Shown here piece after piece: positions 11,214 through 22,903 of a stretch of DNA of 64,000 nucleotides. The notes under the pieces are model-generated. The model was not told the DNA's origin. It was given only the letters and a program-made list of their open reading frames with translations, and searched no databases. The position numbers and the translations under genes are program-made. Position 1 is the first letter of the stretch, and each line of letters begins with the position of its first letter. The DNA is from Fragilariopsis cylindrus CCMP1102 (taxonomy: Eukaryota > Bacillariophyta > Bacillariophyceae > Bacillariales > Bacillariaceae): contig FMBT01000496.1 in NCBI GenBank assembly GCA_900095095.1, positions 1-64,000 on the forward strand. Reading direction: 5' to 3'.

Positions 11214-11735
11214 ATGAATGAACTGTCTCTCTCAAACGAACGGACCAAACTTGTCCGGCGTGCTCAACAAATTCCTTTCTATCTGTTGTATTTCTTTTCG
11301 GTGTATGTATTCTTTTTAACCGTTCAACTGGGAATCCTTCCTTTCACCATCAGCGCAAAATGGGCCAAACATACGAAAGAACCCGATTGGATTTTCCCTA
11401 TCGATATCATTGTTACTTCTATGCTCGTGATCGAAGTTGGAGTGCAAATGTTTGTGACGATCAAAGCAGGAGGCAGAGGATGGAGAGATTTCTTTTACTC
11501 TCGAGAACGGGTGGTGGGTTTTATCGTTGCATGTATTTCGACTGTGATGATCGTCTTGGATATCATCGCAAAAGAAGTATCGAAGGATGGGGAGGATGGG
11601 GAGATAGACGTACCGGTAGGGAGAATAGATCTTTTTAGAGACATACTGCGTGGGGTACGGGCTTTCGAATTCCTCGAGATGTTAAGAGAAGTACAGGAAA
11701 ACCCGGAATGGCATATGAATCCCTCACTTTCTTAG
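11214..11735 (+). CDS. stand-alone voltage-sensor-like four-helix membrane protein
   Basis: 173 residues, no intron. Four hydrophobic helices can be seen: about 20-43 ('IPFYLLYFFSVYVFFLTVQL'), 63-82 ('IDIIVTSMLVIEVGVQMFVT'), 100-120 ('VVGFIVACISTVMIVLDIIA') and a final amphipathic one at about 137-160 with regularly spaced basic residues ('RIDLFRDILRGVRAFEFLEM'). This S1-S4 layout, with an acidic residue in the second and third helices and arginines in the fourth, is that of voltage-sensor domains of ion channels and Hv1-like proteins. No pore helices or selectivity filter follow, and the frame stops soon after S4. The fourth helix has fewer gating arginines than classic sensors. It could be a proton channel, a regulatory sensor or a decayed channel; the first ATG, directly before 'NELSLSNERTKLVRRAQ', looks like a family start. 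Confidence 0.62.
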   Translation: MNELSLSNERTKLVRRAQQIPFYLLYFFSVYVFFLTVQLGILPFTISAKWAKHTKEPDWIFPIDIIVTSMLVIEVGVQMFVTIKAGGRGWRDFFYSRERVVGFIVACISTVMIVLDIIAKEVSKDGEDGEIDVPVGRIDLFRDILRGVRAFEFLEMLREVQENPEWHMNPSLS

Positions 11736-12613
11736 GGGTAATAGATGATTTTGGCGCCAAGCTGTACAAGAAGTCTGTACTTTTCTTCTACTGTACTGTA
11801 CACTAACAGCCACGATTGCACGTATTCACGTTTATTTTCAAACAGCAATCTAGAACAACTTGTATCTCTCAATTCTCCTCTAATCCCTTTTTGTCGGAAC
11901 TTCTATTGCAAAGCTCTCGCACAACAAGAATCATCTACCGGTACGTGCACAACATACTTTGTAGGCAGAATTCAGAATTCCCCACTGTACTGTATTTTCG
12001 ACACAGGTCATAGTTGTTCTTTTTTCGCTTATATATAAATGTATTTTCATTAATACTTATAGTCGCGTGTCGATTTGTAAAAAAAAAATGTTCACGCCAT
12101 GTGACAACCACAAATGCGCGTCGATGACACACACATCATAAATGAGACGACGCAATCGCTAAAAAAATGAGGCAGTGTTTCGAGAATCTGTCCATTGAGT
12201 GGACAAGAATACACGTGTAAATAAGTTATTCCGAATTCTTTTTAAAAACAACACGACGCTACGTCGTGACAAGGTGCACGGCAAGACGTAAGATGCAAGT
12301 GCGCGACACTTCAAGAAGAATTGATTTTGACTTCGGAAGAAGAAAGGAGAACAAACGAAAGTTGTGCGTTACTTTACACACAAGTTTTTAACTGTGTTTC
12401 ACTCAGCGAAGTACAGGTAGTGGTGTGTGAATCGATCCATCACAACACGCACAAATAATAATACATCCGAGGAAATGCATTGAGTCGACTCGTCTAGAAC
12501 TTCACACAGCTCATAACATCACATAAAAATTGATCAGTGAAAATACAAAACACAAAAGCACAACACAAAAGTACAACACAAAAAGAAGACAGTTAATTAG
12601 TTCAATCTACACA
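11736..12613. other. intergenic, 3' flank and 5' leader
   Basis: No supported gene. The short frames near 11745-12132 are overlapping and featureless. The last 80 bases before 12614 (acaaaa-rich) form an apparent 5' UTR; an upstream in-frame ATG at 12530 would add a Lys/Thr/Asn-rich stretch that looks untranslated. Confidence 0.5.
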
Positions 12614-13468
12614 ATGCTTGACTCACCAACCACCGTTGCGATGAATACCGATATCCCTTTGTTTGGTTTTAAAATACACCATCCATCATCATCCTCTTGT
12701 GGTATGGAAGCAGCACTTGTTATTCAACGACCTGCACCACAAGAATCATTCTTCTCATGGTCCGATTTTCCTATGGTTGTGGAAGAATCGCCTTCCTACC
12801 ATACAACATCGGCGTCCTCCTCCTCTCCTTCGTTTGATGATGATTCATCGTCATCATTATCGCCATCATCATCGTCACCATCATCACCATCATCATCAGC
12901 ATCATTGTGTTCACTCGCTTTATCATCTTGCAGCAGCAACAGCAGTTCAACTACCTCTCTTGAATCAACCAATGCAAATACAGTATCACGAAAGAGAAGA
13001 CAACAAAACAATTCCAATTACAACAATAAGAATGTACGATTTTCACAACATTTACAGGTACGGACATATAATCTAGTTCTAGGGGATCATCCATTATGCA
13101 ATGATGGACTTGCAATCGAAATGGGATGGGACTATGATTCGGAACAAGGTGAAAACATTGATTTACAACTACATGAAGATTGTAAATTTCATCCAGGAGT
13201 ACAAGGATACTATGGAGGATATTATCATCCACAAAGTAGCAACAGCAACAACAACTTCCGAAGTAATAGTCAAAGAAGAACAAGGAAATATAACAATACA
13301 TTTAGTTGCTCACGACGATCACATCTTGATCGTAAAAGATTACTGTTAGAAGTTGCTGGATGTACTACAGAAGAATTAGAAGATCGTACCAATACATTCC
13401 AAGAACAAGAACAACAACAACAACTTCATAAGTTACAAAAACAACAATATCTTGCAACTGATATATAA
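12614..13468 (+). CDS. diatom-family protein of unknown function (VRFSxxLxVRTY...LGDHP)
   Basis: About 284 residues from the preferred ATG at 12614 (an in-frame ATG at 12530 gives 312). The first half is Ser-rich (a run of SSSSPSSPSS). The conserved core follows: 'VRFSQHLQVRTYNLVLGDHP' then 'GLAIEMGWDYDSE'. This V-R-F...V-R-T-Y...LGDHP...GW block is one I recognise from many short diatom proteins of unknown role. After it come a Gly/Tyr segment ('YYGGYYHP'), a basic patch ('SQRRTRKYNN', 'SCSRRSHLDRKRLLLEVAG') and a Gln/Leu-rich tail. No signal peptide or membrane helix. Basic patches could allow nuclear entry (inference). Confidence 0.75.
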   Translation: MLDSPTTVAMNTDIPLFGFKIHHPSSSSCGMEAALVIQRPAPQESFFSWSDFPMVVEESPSYHTTSASSSSPSFDDDSSSSLSPSSSSPSSPSSSASLCSLALSSCSSNSSSTTSLESTNANTVSRKRRQQNNSNYNNKNVRFSQHLQVRTYNLVLGDHPLCNDGLAIEMGWDYDSEQGENIDLQLHEDCKFHPGVQGYYGGYYHPQSSNSNNNFRSNSQRRTRKYNNTFSCSRRSHLDRKRLLLEVAGCTTEELEDRTNTFQEQEQQQQLHKLQKQQYLATDI

Positions 13469-15061
13469 TATAGTATAATGAATAAACGAAACGAAAAGAA
13501 ACGAAGGCAAACTACTATACAGTACTCATTTTTAAAAAGAAACGCATACGCCAACACATTCACATTCACAAAACAGTATTTCATAAAAGCGCTAATATCT
13601 ACACTTAACTAACTAAAACTAACTAACTAACTAACCAAAGAACTAACACAGGACTGTATATTTTCGATACACAAAACCTGTAGTAAAACATCTATTATTC
13701 CTATTACCTACCGTATACAATCCATTGTCTTCACATTTGTATTCTCTCTCATACCGAGCACAACGACTAAGTTAAAACGCGAACTTCTCATTGAAGAATA
13801 CGAATGCGCTGTCGTCGCCAAAGTTAGTTCGGATAAATGATCGGAAGTTATGTTCACATATATATCATGAAACAAAGAACACAATGTCTTGTCGACTCAT
13901 CATGCGTGGTGTGGTGTACATTTTCGCATTCATTCATGTCCGTGTCAAAGACACACACATCACCTACTAGTATTGACGCTATCATTGCTTGTACCTGTAA
14001 TTACTGTACACGCATCATTACACGCTCTTTTCATAACGAATGAATATCAAATCGCATAATCGATGATGGATGATGCCACCTCCGTCAATTGAAGTGCGTC
14101 GTCGATTTTTGTAATTTCATCTGCTGATGTTAAAAGTAAATAATTCTTGTGGCGTGTGCGGCTAGTGCCAGATGGCACTCCGCGAATAAGATTCATTCAA
14201 CATTGAAATGCAATCTGTTCCAAGATAATCTCGTTTTAGTCGAATGAGTCATATAAAGAAAATTCGAAACGTGTCAATAAAGCAAATAAGAATTTTCTTC
14301 ACTCTCTCTGCGAGAAAGAATGGATCTTTTTTTTGTAATATATTTATTTGATACACATGACATGATATATAATTATCATTGTTGTGATCATTGGATGATT
14401 CCCGAAATTCAATTAATCCCAAATGAACAGAACAACAATACCTTACGCACATGTAACGTCACTAGACAAACCTACCGCCTTTTTTGATTTGTTCGCTAAT
14501 AATAAGTAGTCAAGATCTCATCATAACCCGTATACAATAGATATCCTAATAGATAAATCACATCTTATTATGCTCTATAGATCAAGTCACAAATCAATAT
14601 ACAAGTCAAAATACAATTAGAAAGCGACGAACATTACGATGAACGAAGACAAAGAAGACTATAGCATCAACGACCGAATAACAACACATGATGAAGATGA
14701 AGATGATGATGACAAATCATCAAAGTCCAGTACGATTAAGGACGATAATGCTAATAGTGAGAATGAGAATGAGAAGAATCTGTTACTAAAACAAACTATT
14801 CGATATTATGGAGAACATTATCTGCTGCACCACAAAGATGGTGATAGTGGTAGTGTCGTAGTCTTCTGCGAGTTGTTATATACGAATCAGAATCAGAAAC
14901 AGAAATAGAATCGAAATCAAAAATAATAACAAACACCACCACCACCACCACCACCACCACGCAAAACAACAACAGTGACGACGTGACGACGAAAAGACGA
15001 AGAAGAGAAAAATTATTTCGACCCGATGGTGCATATTGGCGAATAGTACCACCCCCGGGGA
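13469..15061. other. intergenic with acidic small frame and (CAC)n tract
   Basis: Mostly featureless. A frame at 14639-14908 encodes 89 acidic, Ser/Asp-rich residues ending 'GSVVVFCELLYTN'; it may be an upstream exon or leader of the HPP gene at 15062 but I cannot connect them. A (CAC)n microsatellite spans about 14932-14960. Confidence 0.4.
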
Positions 15062-15348
15062 ATGACTACAGCGGTGGGTGGTGACGACGACAAAAGTGTA
15101 AACGATGACAATGACGATACTGATACTGATACTAATGAGTTACTATCCCTAGAAGAACAATTATTACTGAGAGAACAATTATTAACAGATGTCTTCTTGA
15201 ACGGTAACGATGGCAGCAATAACAATAACAATAACAATAACAATAACAATAGCAATAGAATGAATGAACATCAACGACGACAACAATCTTGTTGTCGCAT
15301 TAGACGGCATCGAGTTTGCAATATCATTAAAAATAATAGACGATTGTT

Positions 15349-15386
<38 letters not shown>

Positions 15387-16621
15387 TGTTACAAACAATA
15401 GATGAAATTGTGACTGTTCGTTTTGATGACGTTTCATTACCTAATAATAATACTAGTGATACGATAAGAAGCTTCACTGGTATAATGTGTTGGTATATGA
15501 TGCAGGATAGTAAGAATAATAATAATCCAGGTGAAATCAATTATATACAACATGATGAATCAACAATAACCACAACCACAACAAAAGAAGATTCTTTTTT
15601 AATTAATGCTACAGAGCATATTGCAACAACGTATTCATATTTATTATTAGTGTCGGACACGAATATTGGTAGTAGTAGCGTACGTAAATCACAAGATCAA
15701 CCACGACAACGACAACGACAACGACGTAGCACTACCAACAGCAACAAAGATACGAAAAGACGTCAATACAGGCATGATCGACGAGACATTGAAGAGGGAA
15801 CTACAACAGCGACAACAAAAATTGATAGCAGTGCAGTTCAACAACAACCACTTGAAATAACACAAAATGAACATGAACATGAACAACAGCAACAGTATTT
15901 GCTGAGTCGACAAAGTCGTGTAGTTGTTGAGGGTGCAAAAACATGTTTTTGTTGCATAACAAATGAAATTAAAAAAGATTTTATAGCATATATAATAAAA
16001 TTCAAAGGTAAAGGAGGCGGTAATCAATTTGATTTGTGTCCAAAGTCATTGGATTGGAAACAAACTATATTTACATTTATTGGTAGTTTTATCACTATAT
16101 ACATAATTAATTTATTCAATACATATTTAAATGATAGAAGATATACTATAATACCAATATCAGATACAAGTACAAATAATACTGATACTGTTGGTGCTAT
16201 TGCTACCGACTTTGGCGATGATCAAAATGATATAGCAGCAGAAACTGCATTAATCATGGGCCCATTTGGTGCAACTGTTATATTAATATTTGCAATGACA
16301 TCAATGTCACCATCTCAACCACGTAGTACAATTGGTGGTGCATTATGTGGTATGATTATTGGTAAAGTCATTAGTTATTCAAGTCTATATGGTGTACCAT
16401 TAGGTGTACGTATGGCATTAGCAACATCCTTAACAGCTGCTGTTATGGCTAAAATGTGTATCATATATCCACCAGGTGGTGCATTAGCATTAATATTCAG
16501 TTCTCAATTATTAGGATGGGATAAAGTTATATTACAATTATTTGGTACAATATTAACATTGAGTTTAGGTGTTATAATCAATAATTTACATCCATTACGT
16601 TGTTATCCAGCTATTGGCTAG
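15062..16621 (+). CDS. HPP-family integral membrane protein
   Basis: 519 residues if the ATG at 15062 is used. The first ~320 residues are low complexity: an Asn run, a 12-residue Ser run encoded by a (TCG)n tract at about 15350-15386, and Gln/Thr/Arg-rich parts. The membrane domain starts near residue 330: 'TIFTFIGSFITIYIINLF' (helix 1), then 'GPFGATVILIFAMTSMSPSQ' leading into 'PRSTIGGALCGMIIGKVI', then 'LATSLTAAVMAKMCIIYPPG' and a last helix 'LFGTILTLSLGVIINNL'. The S-P-x-x-Q-P-R...GG and YPPGGA blocks match the HPP family (PF04982), where the second is usually HPPAGA; here His is replaced by Tyr. Plant and cyanobacterial HPP proteins move nitrite across plastid membranes, so a transporter role is likely but not shown. 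The N-terminal half is unusually long for the family. Confidence 0.78.
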
Positions 16622-17055
16622 GTATAGATACAAACAAATTATTATATTGTCATAGTTCTACTACTGCCACTGCCACTATCACTGCTACTACTACAGTACT
16701 GCGCGAAGACAATAATGGTAATAACAATAACAATAACAATAGCTGCAATAGTATTTCTGATAGTGGCTTATTATCAAGTAACATCGATCGTTGCGGTAGT
16801 AATAGTTTTCATGATGATGGCTCTCGTCGTATTTATGACGAGGGTTAATATAATATGTTTTTAAAAATAAACTATTTCTTCTTCTGCTCTACTTCTTCAC
16901 ATCGAAAATTTTGACTCTCTATTAAGCGGTTTTTCTGGGTCTTTCGTTTGCCGGCGTTGGAAGCATTTTTGCGTTCGATCCGAAGATCTCAAAATCACTT
17001 GTGATGCCGTGCTTCCAAGTCATGAAAATGTCAGTCGCAAGATTAATTCCTAGCT
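16622..17055. other. convergent 3' region
   Basis: Shared 3' flank of the HPP gene (plus) and the PIP-box gene (minus). Thr/Asn-type triplet repeats near 16660-16740 give an 82-codon frame that I read as UTR. Confidence 0.5.
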
Positions 17056-18156
17056 CTATTTCTTCTTTCTGACTACTTGCGATGGGACAAGAAACGAATG
17101 TGCCGGTTTTGGCTTTGGTGTTGGTTTTGGCTGCGACCGAGGTTTCAGAGTTGTCTTGGTGAAGAAATCGGTGATGCGTGTTTGCAATGGTTCGTGCTCA
17201 ACGTGGTCAGCGAGTACGTATGGCGCTTTTCCCTCCCATAGTGTCATTAATTCTTCCTCCGAATTCGTTTTCCCGATTTCCTCCAGCAAAATCTCTCGTA
17301 GGTTCATTTTTTTCCTTAAATTGTTCATTGCTTGGATCCAATCCTCCTCCTGTCGCTCGTCCTCTCCATCCGAATTGCTCTCGCATTCGAGAAAATTTTT
17401 TCGTTCCTCAAGTCTATACAATCTCAGGCTCAATGATATTGTTTTATCATGATTGTGCTCGGGATCCGTGTGTGCCCTCGTTGCCTCTTTGTTGAGGTAT
17501 TCTTCGATTTCTCGTTGTTCGCGTTCGATGTCGGATATTTTGCATCGTCTATCATGGAATTTCTTGTATTCTGTCTCCGAATCTGTCTCCGAATTGCGCT
17601 CCTCAATTTCGTCAAGTTCCTCCAATACCAATCTCTCATAGATTCGTTCCAAATCATCGGGACTCATCGCAACCATCAATGCGTGGATGCCGAACTCCTC
17701 TTGTTGCGATTCCTCTCCATCCGAATTGTTCTCATATTCGAGTTCCTTTTTCCGCTCCTCGACTTTATGCAATTTTTGGCTCAATTTTATTGCTTTACAC
17801 CAATCGAATTCGGGATCCGTGTGTGCTCTCATTGCTTCGTAGTCGAGGCATTCTTCGAATTTTCGATGTTCGCGTTCGATGTTTTTCATTTTCAGTCGTC
17901 TGTCACGGAATTTCTTGTGACGCCCTTCCTTTCCCTGAATTTTGTCTGGAAAATGCTCATAATACCAATCTCCCGACCACGTTCCTTCTTCTACCTGGTA
18001 AAAGCCATTGGTTTCACACCAATGGATGGATTTTCCCTCGATATCACCGTCGGGTCTATAGAAGTGTATGTCTTTGTGCTCTTCGTCATCCCAGTTGTAA
18101 CCGCCGTAGTCGTAATTCCTGTCATCCCTGTCCCGAAAGGACATACCAGAGTACAT
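17056..18156 (-). CDS. uncharacterised acidic protein with duplicated module and C-terminal PIP box
   Basis: 366 residues, intronless, largely charged and helical. Residues 83-160 and 200-275 are two copies of one module: both read K-F-x-D-R-R, then an I-E-R-E-x-R-x-x-E-E helix, 'RAHTDPE', a helix ending 'LEERK' or 'VEERK', and 'NSDGE'. Residues 325-332 are QTRITDFF followed by TKTTLKPR: an exact PCNA-interacting peptide (Q-x-x-[ILM]-x-x-[FY]-[FY]) very close to that of p21 (QTSMTDFY). The tail is Lys/Pro-rich and ends RKKK. The N-terminus has a Trp/Tyr-rich segment ('GFYQVEEGTWSGDWYYEHFP'). A role bound to PCNA at replication or repair sites is inferred from the PIP box; the modules themselves are unknown to me. 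Base composition here is richer in G+C than the neighbours. Confidence 0.72.
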   Translation of the reverse strand: MYSGMSFRDRDDRNYDYGGYNWDDEEHKDIHFYRPDGDIEGKSIHWCETNGFYQVEEGTWSGDWYYEHFPDKIQGKEGRHKKFRDRRLKMKNIEREHRKFEECLDYEAMRAHTDPEFDWCKAIKLSQKLHKVEERKKELEYENNSDGEESQQEEFGIHALMVAMSPDDLERIYERLVLEELDEIEERNSETDSETEYKKFHDRRCKISDIEREQREIEEYLNKEATRAHTDPEHNHDKTISLSLRLYRLEERKNFLECESNSDGEDERQEEDWIQAMNNLRKKMNLREILLEEIGKTNSEEELMTLWEGKAPYVLADHVEHEPLQTRITDFFTKTTLKPRSQPKPTPKPKPAHSFLVPSQVVRKKK

Positions 18157-18945
18157 TAGCTTCTATGCGAAATTGTCGAAAGGTCTGTAATTCCTCTCTG
18201 TGAATTGCGATGGAACCTCTCGAACACAATACAAAGATACTTCTACCAACAAATATAAATATTATATGGAACAAGTGTAAACGATGTGAAAGAGGATCCA
18301 CTTTTTAGAATCTTTTTGCGCGCAAGTGCAACGAGCAAGAACCATAAAAATACTTCACTTCCCCCATATTCGCAGAGTGCTGGTGCATAGGGACAGACGT
18401 AACCAGCGCGCATAACAAATTCTTTGTAGTCTTTACCGCAAGGCTTTTTATCCTCACCCTTTTATTTATCTTTTGATGTCTTCAGTCGTGCTTGTTGTTT
18501 GACGATGATGCAATCAATCGATGAAGGAAGGAATCAATCTTGAAAGAATTCAAAAAACATCTTGACACTCATTCATGTGCCGTATTTGTTCTCACGACAC
18601 GACACACAACTGGCTTCGCTCGAATATACGTAACCAGTCAAATAAGTGGGGCGTACTGTATCGTGTCAACTGTGTTAGTGTTAGAGGAGTTCGTCTTGCT
18701 GGTAGTAGAGATGCGATGCATAGTTAGGCGATGCGATGCATAGTTAGGCGATTTTACAGTAGCAGGTCTAAAAGAGAGCACAAAAAGGATTGACTCAACC
18801 TAACTCAACTCAACTCAACGATCTCTAATTTGTATTGGAAAAGAAATTAAATCACACAAGAAAGAAAAAAAGGACTTAATCAAATCAAATCAAATCACAC
18901 AAAAACCGGTAATCAATCGCAGATCTCAAATCGTAATCTCAAAAA
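18157..18945. other. divergent intergenic region
   Basis: Lies between the starts of the minus-strand PIP-box gene and the plus-strand dioxygenase gene, so it should hold both promoters. Includes a perfect 20-bp tandem duplication (separate entry) and 'aactcaactcaactcaacg'-like short repeats near 18800. Confidence 0.5.
18711..18750 (+). repeat. perfect 20-bp tandem duplication
   Basis: The unit atgcgatgcatagttaggcg occurs twice head to tail with no difference, so it is recent. Each copy contains the palindromic core gatgcatc-like 'gatgcat'. It lies in the presumed promoter region between two divergent genes. Confidence 0.9.
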
Positions 18946-20336
18946 ATGGCAACTACAACACCTGTTACTAATACTGCTGACATTGGTAGTAACGACTCTT
19001 CGTCATCCGACGCAATAGTAGCAACAGCTGTTACAATAGACGGTGACGATGATGTTTCATCATTGTTGGTATTACCATCATTTGATTCTTGTATCGTAAC
19101 GGATGCACCGGAACAACAGCAACAACGAAAACGGACATCCAACGACGATGACGACGACGATGATGATCATCAGAATAGACATGCATTTCCATTCGTTCTA
19201 TCACCACCAACTGCTGTTACGAATGGTGTTACAATGATTGATACATCTGACAAATTAACTAACTTTATTCAAGTAAATTCTCATCGTATTGATACAATAT
19301 TAAATGAACAATGTGGTGCCATATTATTTCGTGGTTTTCCATCATTAACAACAAAGGAAAATAATGCCACAGCAGCCTATAATTTCAATACATTTGTAGA
19401 ATCTTTTGACTCCTGTCTACAGTTTCAAGATTTAAGTTATGAAAAAAGTATGTCATTTGCGGTACGTACCAAAATAACGAATCGTATCTGTACTACCAAT
19501 GAAGGTAAATCGGGTGGATTAGTGTTTCATCATGAGCAAGCTCAGACACCATTATGGCCCAGTCATGTCTTTTTTTGTTGTGAATTGCCTGCTGCAAAAA
19601 ATGAGGGTGGTGAAACTGGTATCGTGTCATCCATTACAGTCTATGAAAAACTCCAACAATTATATCCAACATTTATAAAGAAATTAGAAACTATTGGTAT
19701 ACAATATACCATATATTCTGGAGTAACTTCTGATTCCACAAAAGGGTCAGGTCGATCCTGGAAATCATTTTTTCATGTCACAACCAAAAAGAATGTGAAA
19801 TCAAGATGAATGCAGGGGGGTGGACTATGAATGGGGGTTGGACCGAGTGGGACCGTCGTCGATAAGAATTTTTTAAAATGTACCACACCAATATTAGAAG
19901 GTGTGAAAACGATGAAGAATGGTCAAAAATGTTTCTTTAATCAACTTATTGCAACCACAGCAAATGCCTTAGAATTTAGTAAAGTTGGTAACAATACTAA
20001 TCGCAATGATAGTAGTGGTAGTAGTAATAGTAACGACAATGGCATTGACATTGATAATGGATATAATCCATTAATTGATATACCAACACAGGATGGTATC
20101 AATGAATGTGTGAAATTTAGTAATGGTGATCAAATTGATTTAGATATATTATTAACAGCAAAGGAGATATGTGAAGAATATTCAGTCAATATACATGGGA
20201 AAAAGGTGATATATGTCTATTATCAAATTATTTATGTATGCATGCAAGACGGATATGGTCTGGTCCAATTGGTACGCGTAAATTATTAGCATCATTAGTA
20301 CAAGAAAATAATTGTACATCATTCAATCAAAATTAA
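18946..20336 (+). CDS. TauD/TfdA-type Fe(II)/2-oxoglutarate dioxygenase-like protein, frame-broken
   Basis: The first frame (from ATG 18946) has an acidic, Ser/Asp-rich leader (~75 residues), then 'FIQVNSHRIDTILNEQCGAI' and 'LFRGFPSL', typical of the family start. 'GLVFHHEQAQTPLWPSHVFF' supplies the H-x-E/D pair that binds iron. Further on, 'GTVVDKNFLKCTTPILEGVK' and 'CFFNQLIATTANAL' match the middle of the fold, and the last frame ends with 'GDICLLSNYLCMHARR', whose His is the third iron ligand, then 'SGPIGTRKLLASLVQ'. These pieces lie in different phases; shifts fall near 19790, near 19830 and at about 20198, next to runs of A or G, and each is small. Members hydroxylate small molecules such as taurine or clavaminate-type substrates; the substrate here is unknown. 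I think the gene is real and the shifts are mostly consensus errors, but a decayed copy is possible. Confidence 0.75.
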
Positions 20337-22903
20337 TTGTATAAATAAAAGAAAAGAAAGAATATACAAATAGGAAGAAAATAACGAAGAATAGTCATAC
20401 AAAGAGAAAGAAAGAATGAATGAAAAAAAAGGAAACTAAAAACGAACCCCCCCCCCCCCCCCCAAGAAAACGAGCTTACTATTACTACTACTACTTCTAC
20501 TACTAATAGTTGTAGTAAAAATAAGCTAGGGACTATTGTGACTATCTGCTACTAGAGCTACCTAGTACGAACTTTAAGATAAGAATTTCGTTCTGATTTT
20601 GTCCCACGCACACACAACTATTCCTCCTCCTTTTTAATGACAAAAAGAACAGCCCCCCCTCACCTCCAATTTTATCGCCACACTACTGTACCACCAGGGC
20701 TGTTGACTAGATATGTGTGAATAGTTTTGAATTTTGCTTTTGATCCTGATGATGATGTGATGCAATCTATGCAAAGCTCAATTCAGAAAAAAATAATTGT
20801 CCATCTCAACCATGCAAATGTAGAATTGAGTTATAAGAAAGGTGTCACATTGAACATGCTCACAACCCAGAGACATAAATTTTGGTTGAGCCCTTCCTTC
20901 CTTGTGTGTCTGCTTTTCGCAAACCACACACCAAATCTCTTGCTGTATCTATTATTACCATCCCAGTGCAGGTTCATGGGGAGCTAGCACACACTCCTCT
21001 CTTTCTCTCTCAAAAGCATGATTTTATGCTGTATGAAAGGTGAGCCTTTTTTAATTTTAATCCACCAATTTTCTTTTTGACACTAACTTTTATCATCACA
21101 TGCCATACTGGTGTCTTGCAGGGACGGACGGACGGACGACTGAACGAAAAATTAACGCTTTACTCGATTACTACGTGCGACACTACGTCCACACAATCTT
21201 CGAATACATACTGTAAATAATTTAAAACATCATAGAATTACAACTTGATGTGTCTGTATTCACAGTATTCGAATGCATGAAGTATAACTACTAATGTACC
21301 TGATTTACAATGCTGTCTTCACCATAAAAAGCTGCGGGGTCAGCTGGAATGTGGGCTACTGTATTGCAACCATCTGTATCGACGAACAACGAACATGGGT
21401 ACACACATAGGAGAAATGAGGGAATGACAAAGCGAATGAATCGAATCAACGGTATTTGATTTTCTGGTAGTAGTGACTGTCGACCACGCACGAATGCATG
21501 TGAATGATGTACAGTACGTCAACAATGACGTTCGGGCACCTCTGCTATCGATATTGTTTTCAAACAACTACAAAAAGTAAGCATACATATCCCATCCGTC
21601 GCGAATGAAAACGACATTAATGATGTTTTCGATGTTTTCCGCTTTTTAATTTGATATTTGGTGTTTGTTTTATTGTTATTAATGTTATTATTACTTTGTA
21701 TTGGGTTGATTTCTGCCGAAGAATTTTGAATGTAAATTCCGCGGACTTATTGGATACCCTAGATTAAAGATTGATTCCGCCATTTTACGATGTCGGTGTC
21801 TAGTGAAGAAATAGGACTTTTTCATGTGCAGGCTAAAACAGCAGCTAAGGATATATATTCGATACCTCTGTTTTGCTGTGCCAGCACGCTACATTTTTAT
21901 TTTAAATCTATCATTATAGACTTATGATCTAACCAATTATTAGTTTCTCTTATTGCTACACCACAGCATTTATTTTCTCGTTTACTTGGGATCGGTATGG
22001 GATGGGAATGACATCGTCTGGGACTATTTTGATCGATGATGGCAGGCAGAGTCTTGGTGGAAAGTTGTGTGTCATCGTCGGTTGCAGTTGCAGTCTTAGT
22101 CAAAAGCATCAATTTAATATACCGGTATGCAGCCATACAATACAATCCGAACTATCAGCACTACTAGAATTAAGTCGGGCGACAGGTGCAAACATAACAC
22201 GCACATCATCAATGCGAAGAGCAATAATGATAACATCAATAATTGATTCCGATTCCGATTCGATAGCATCTATCGTTATTCTCATATTACGATACAACTT
22301 TATTATAGATTGATATAATCACTTACTTTATATAACCATGAAGATCAAATAGAAGATACTTTATCCTAAGATAACACGACGACGGTGTTTAAAACTATAA
22401 TACTATTATAATACTATAACTTTTAGCATATTACCAGTCGTCTAATTTATCATCTTTAGTGACACTAAGAGTTAGCAGAGCAACACCCTTCGTGCATTGA
22501 TGAGTATTGCCGCCATCAATAGCGATAGAATAAATATATTGCACGTAGAAGCGATAAACCCATACGATGGCGACAAACAGAACGGTATGTTGTGCAATTA
22601 ATGAGAAATAATAATGATAAGCCAGCGTAACTACTTGTACACAAAAAGAATAGAATAGCACGTGACAGTTCGTGTAATTTTGTCGGCACGTTTGCTTCTA
22701 GCTAAGAGTAGAGATAGTAAGAACGTAGTGTAGTTATATTATTGCAAACTTGTATATTATCTTATTACATTATTGTATAGTTATGAGATTACATTTGGTT
22801 GGTAGTGTTACATATAGAGTTATAAATGAAAAATTGTCGTCGTCGTCATCATATATATTGTTGTCGTCGTGATATAGGAAATGAATGATTCAATGAGAAA
22901 AAT
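20337..22903. other. long intergenic region, no gene supported
   Basis: Contains a 17-base C run (20447-20463), a (ggac)n tract near 21121-21138 and only short overlapping frames. A frame at 20727-20987 has no family features. A 76-codon minus-strand frame at 22431-22661 has hydrophobic stretches but no recognisable domain. The last 200 bases are the 3' side of the silicon transporter gene (minus). Confidence 0.5.

Noticed and set aside
11745-12132. Possible extra exons after the voltage-sensor gene
   Set aside because: The frames there show no membrane-channel features and no convincing splice pair with 11735.
12663-13301. His-rich plus frame and hydrophobic minus frames over the 12.6-13.5 kb gene
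   Set aside because: Alternate readings of tca/atc-type triplet repeats; the GDHP frame is the supported one.
17178-18203. Plus-strand frames of 105, 236 and 174 codons opposite the PIP-box gene
   Set aside because: They mirror the minus-strand coding sequence, whose duplicated module and PIP box are clearly the real protein.
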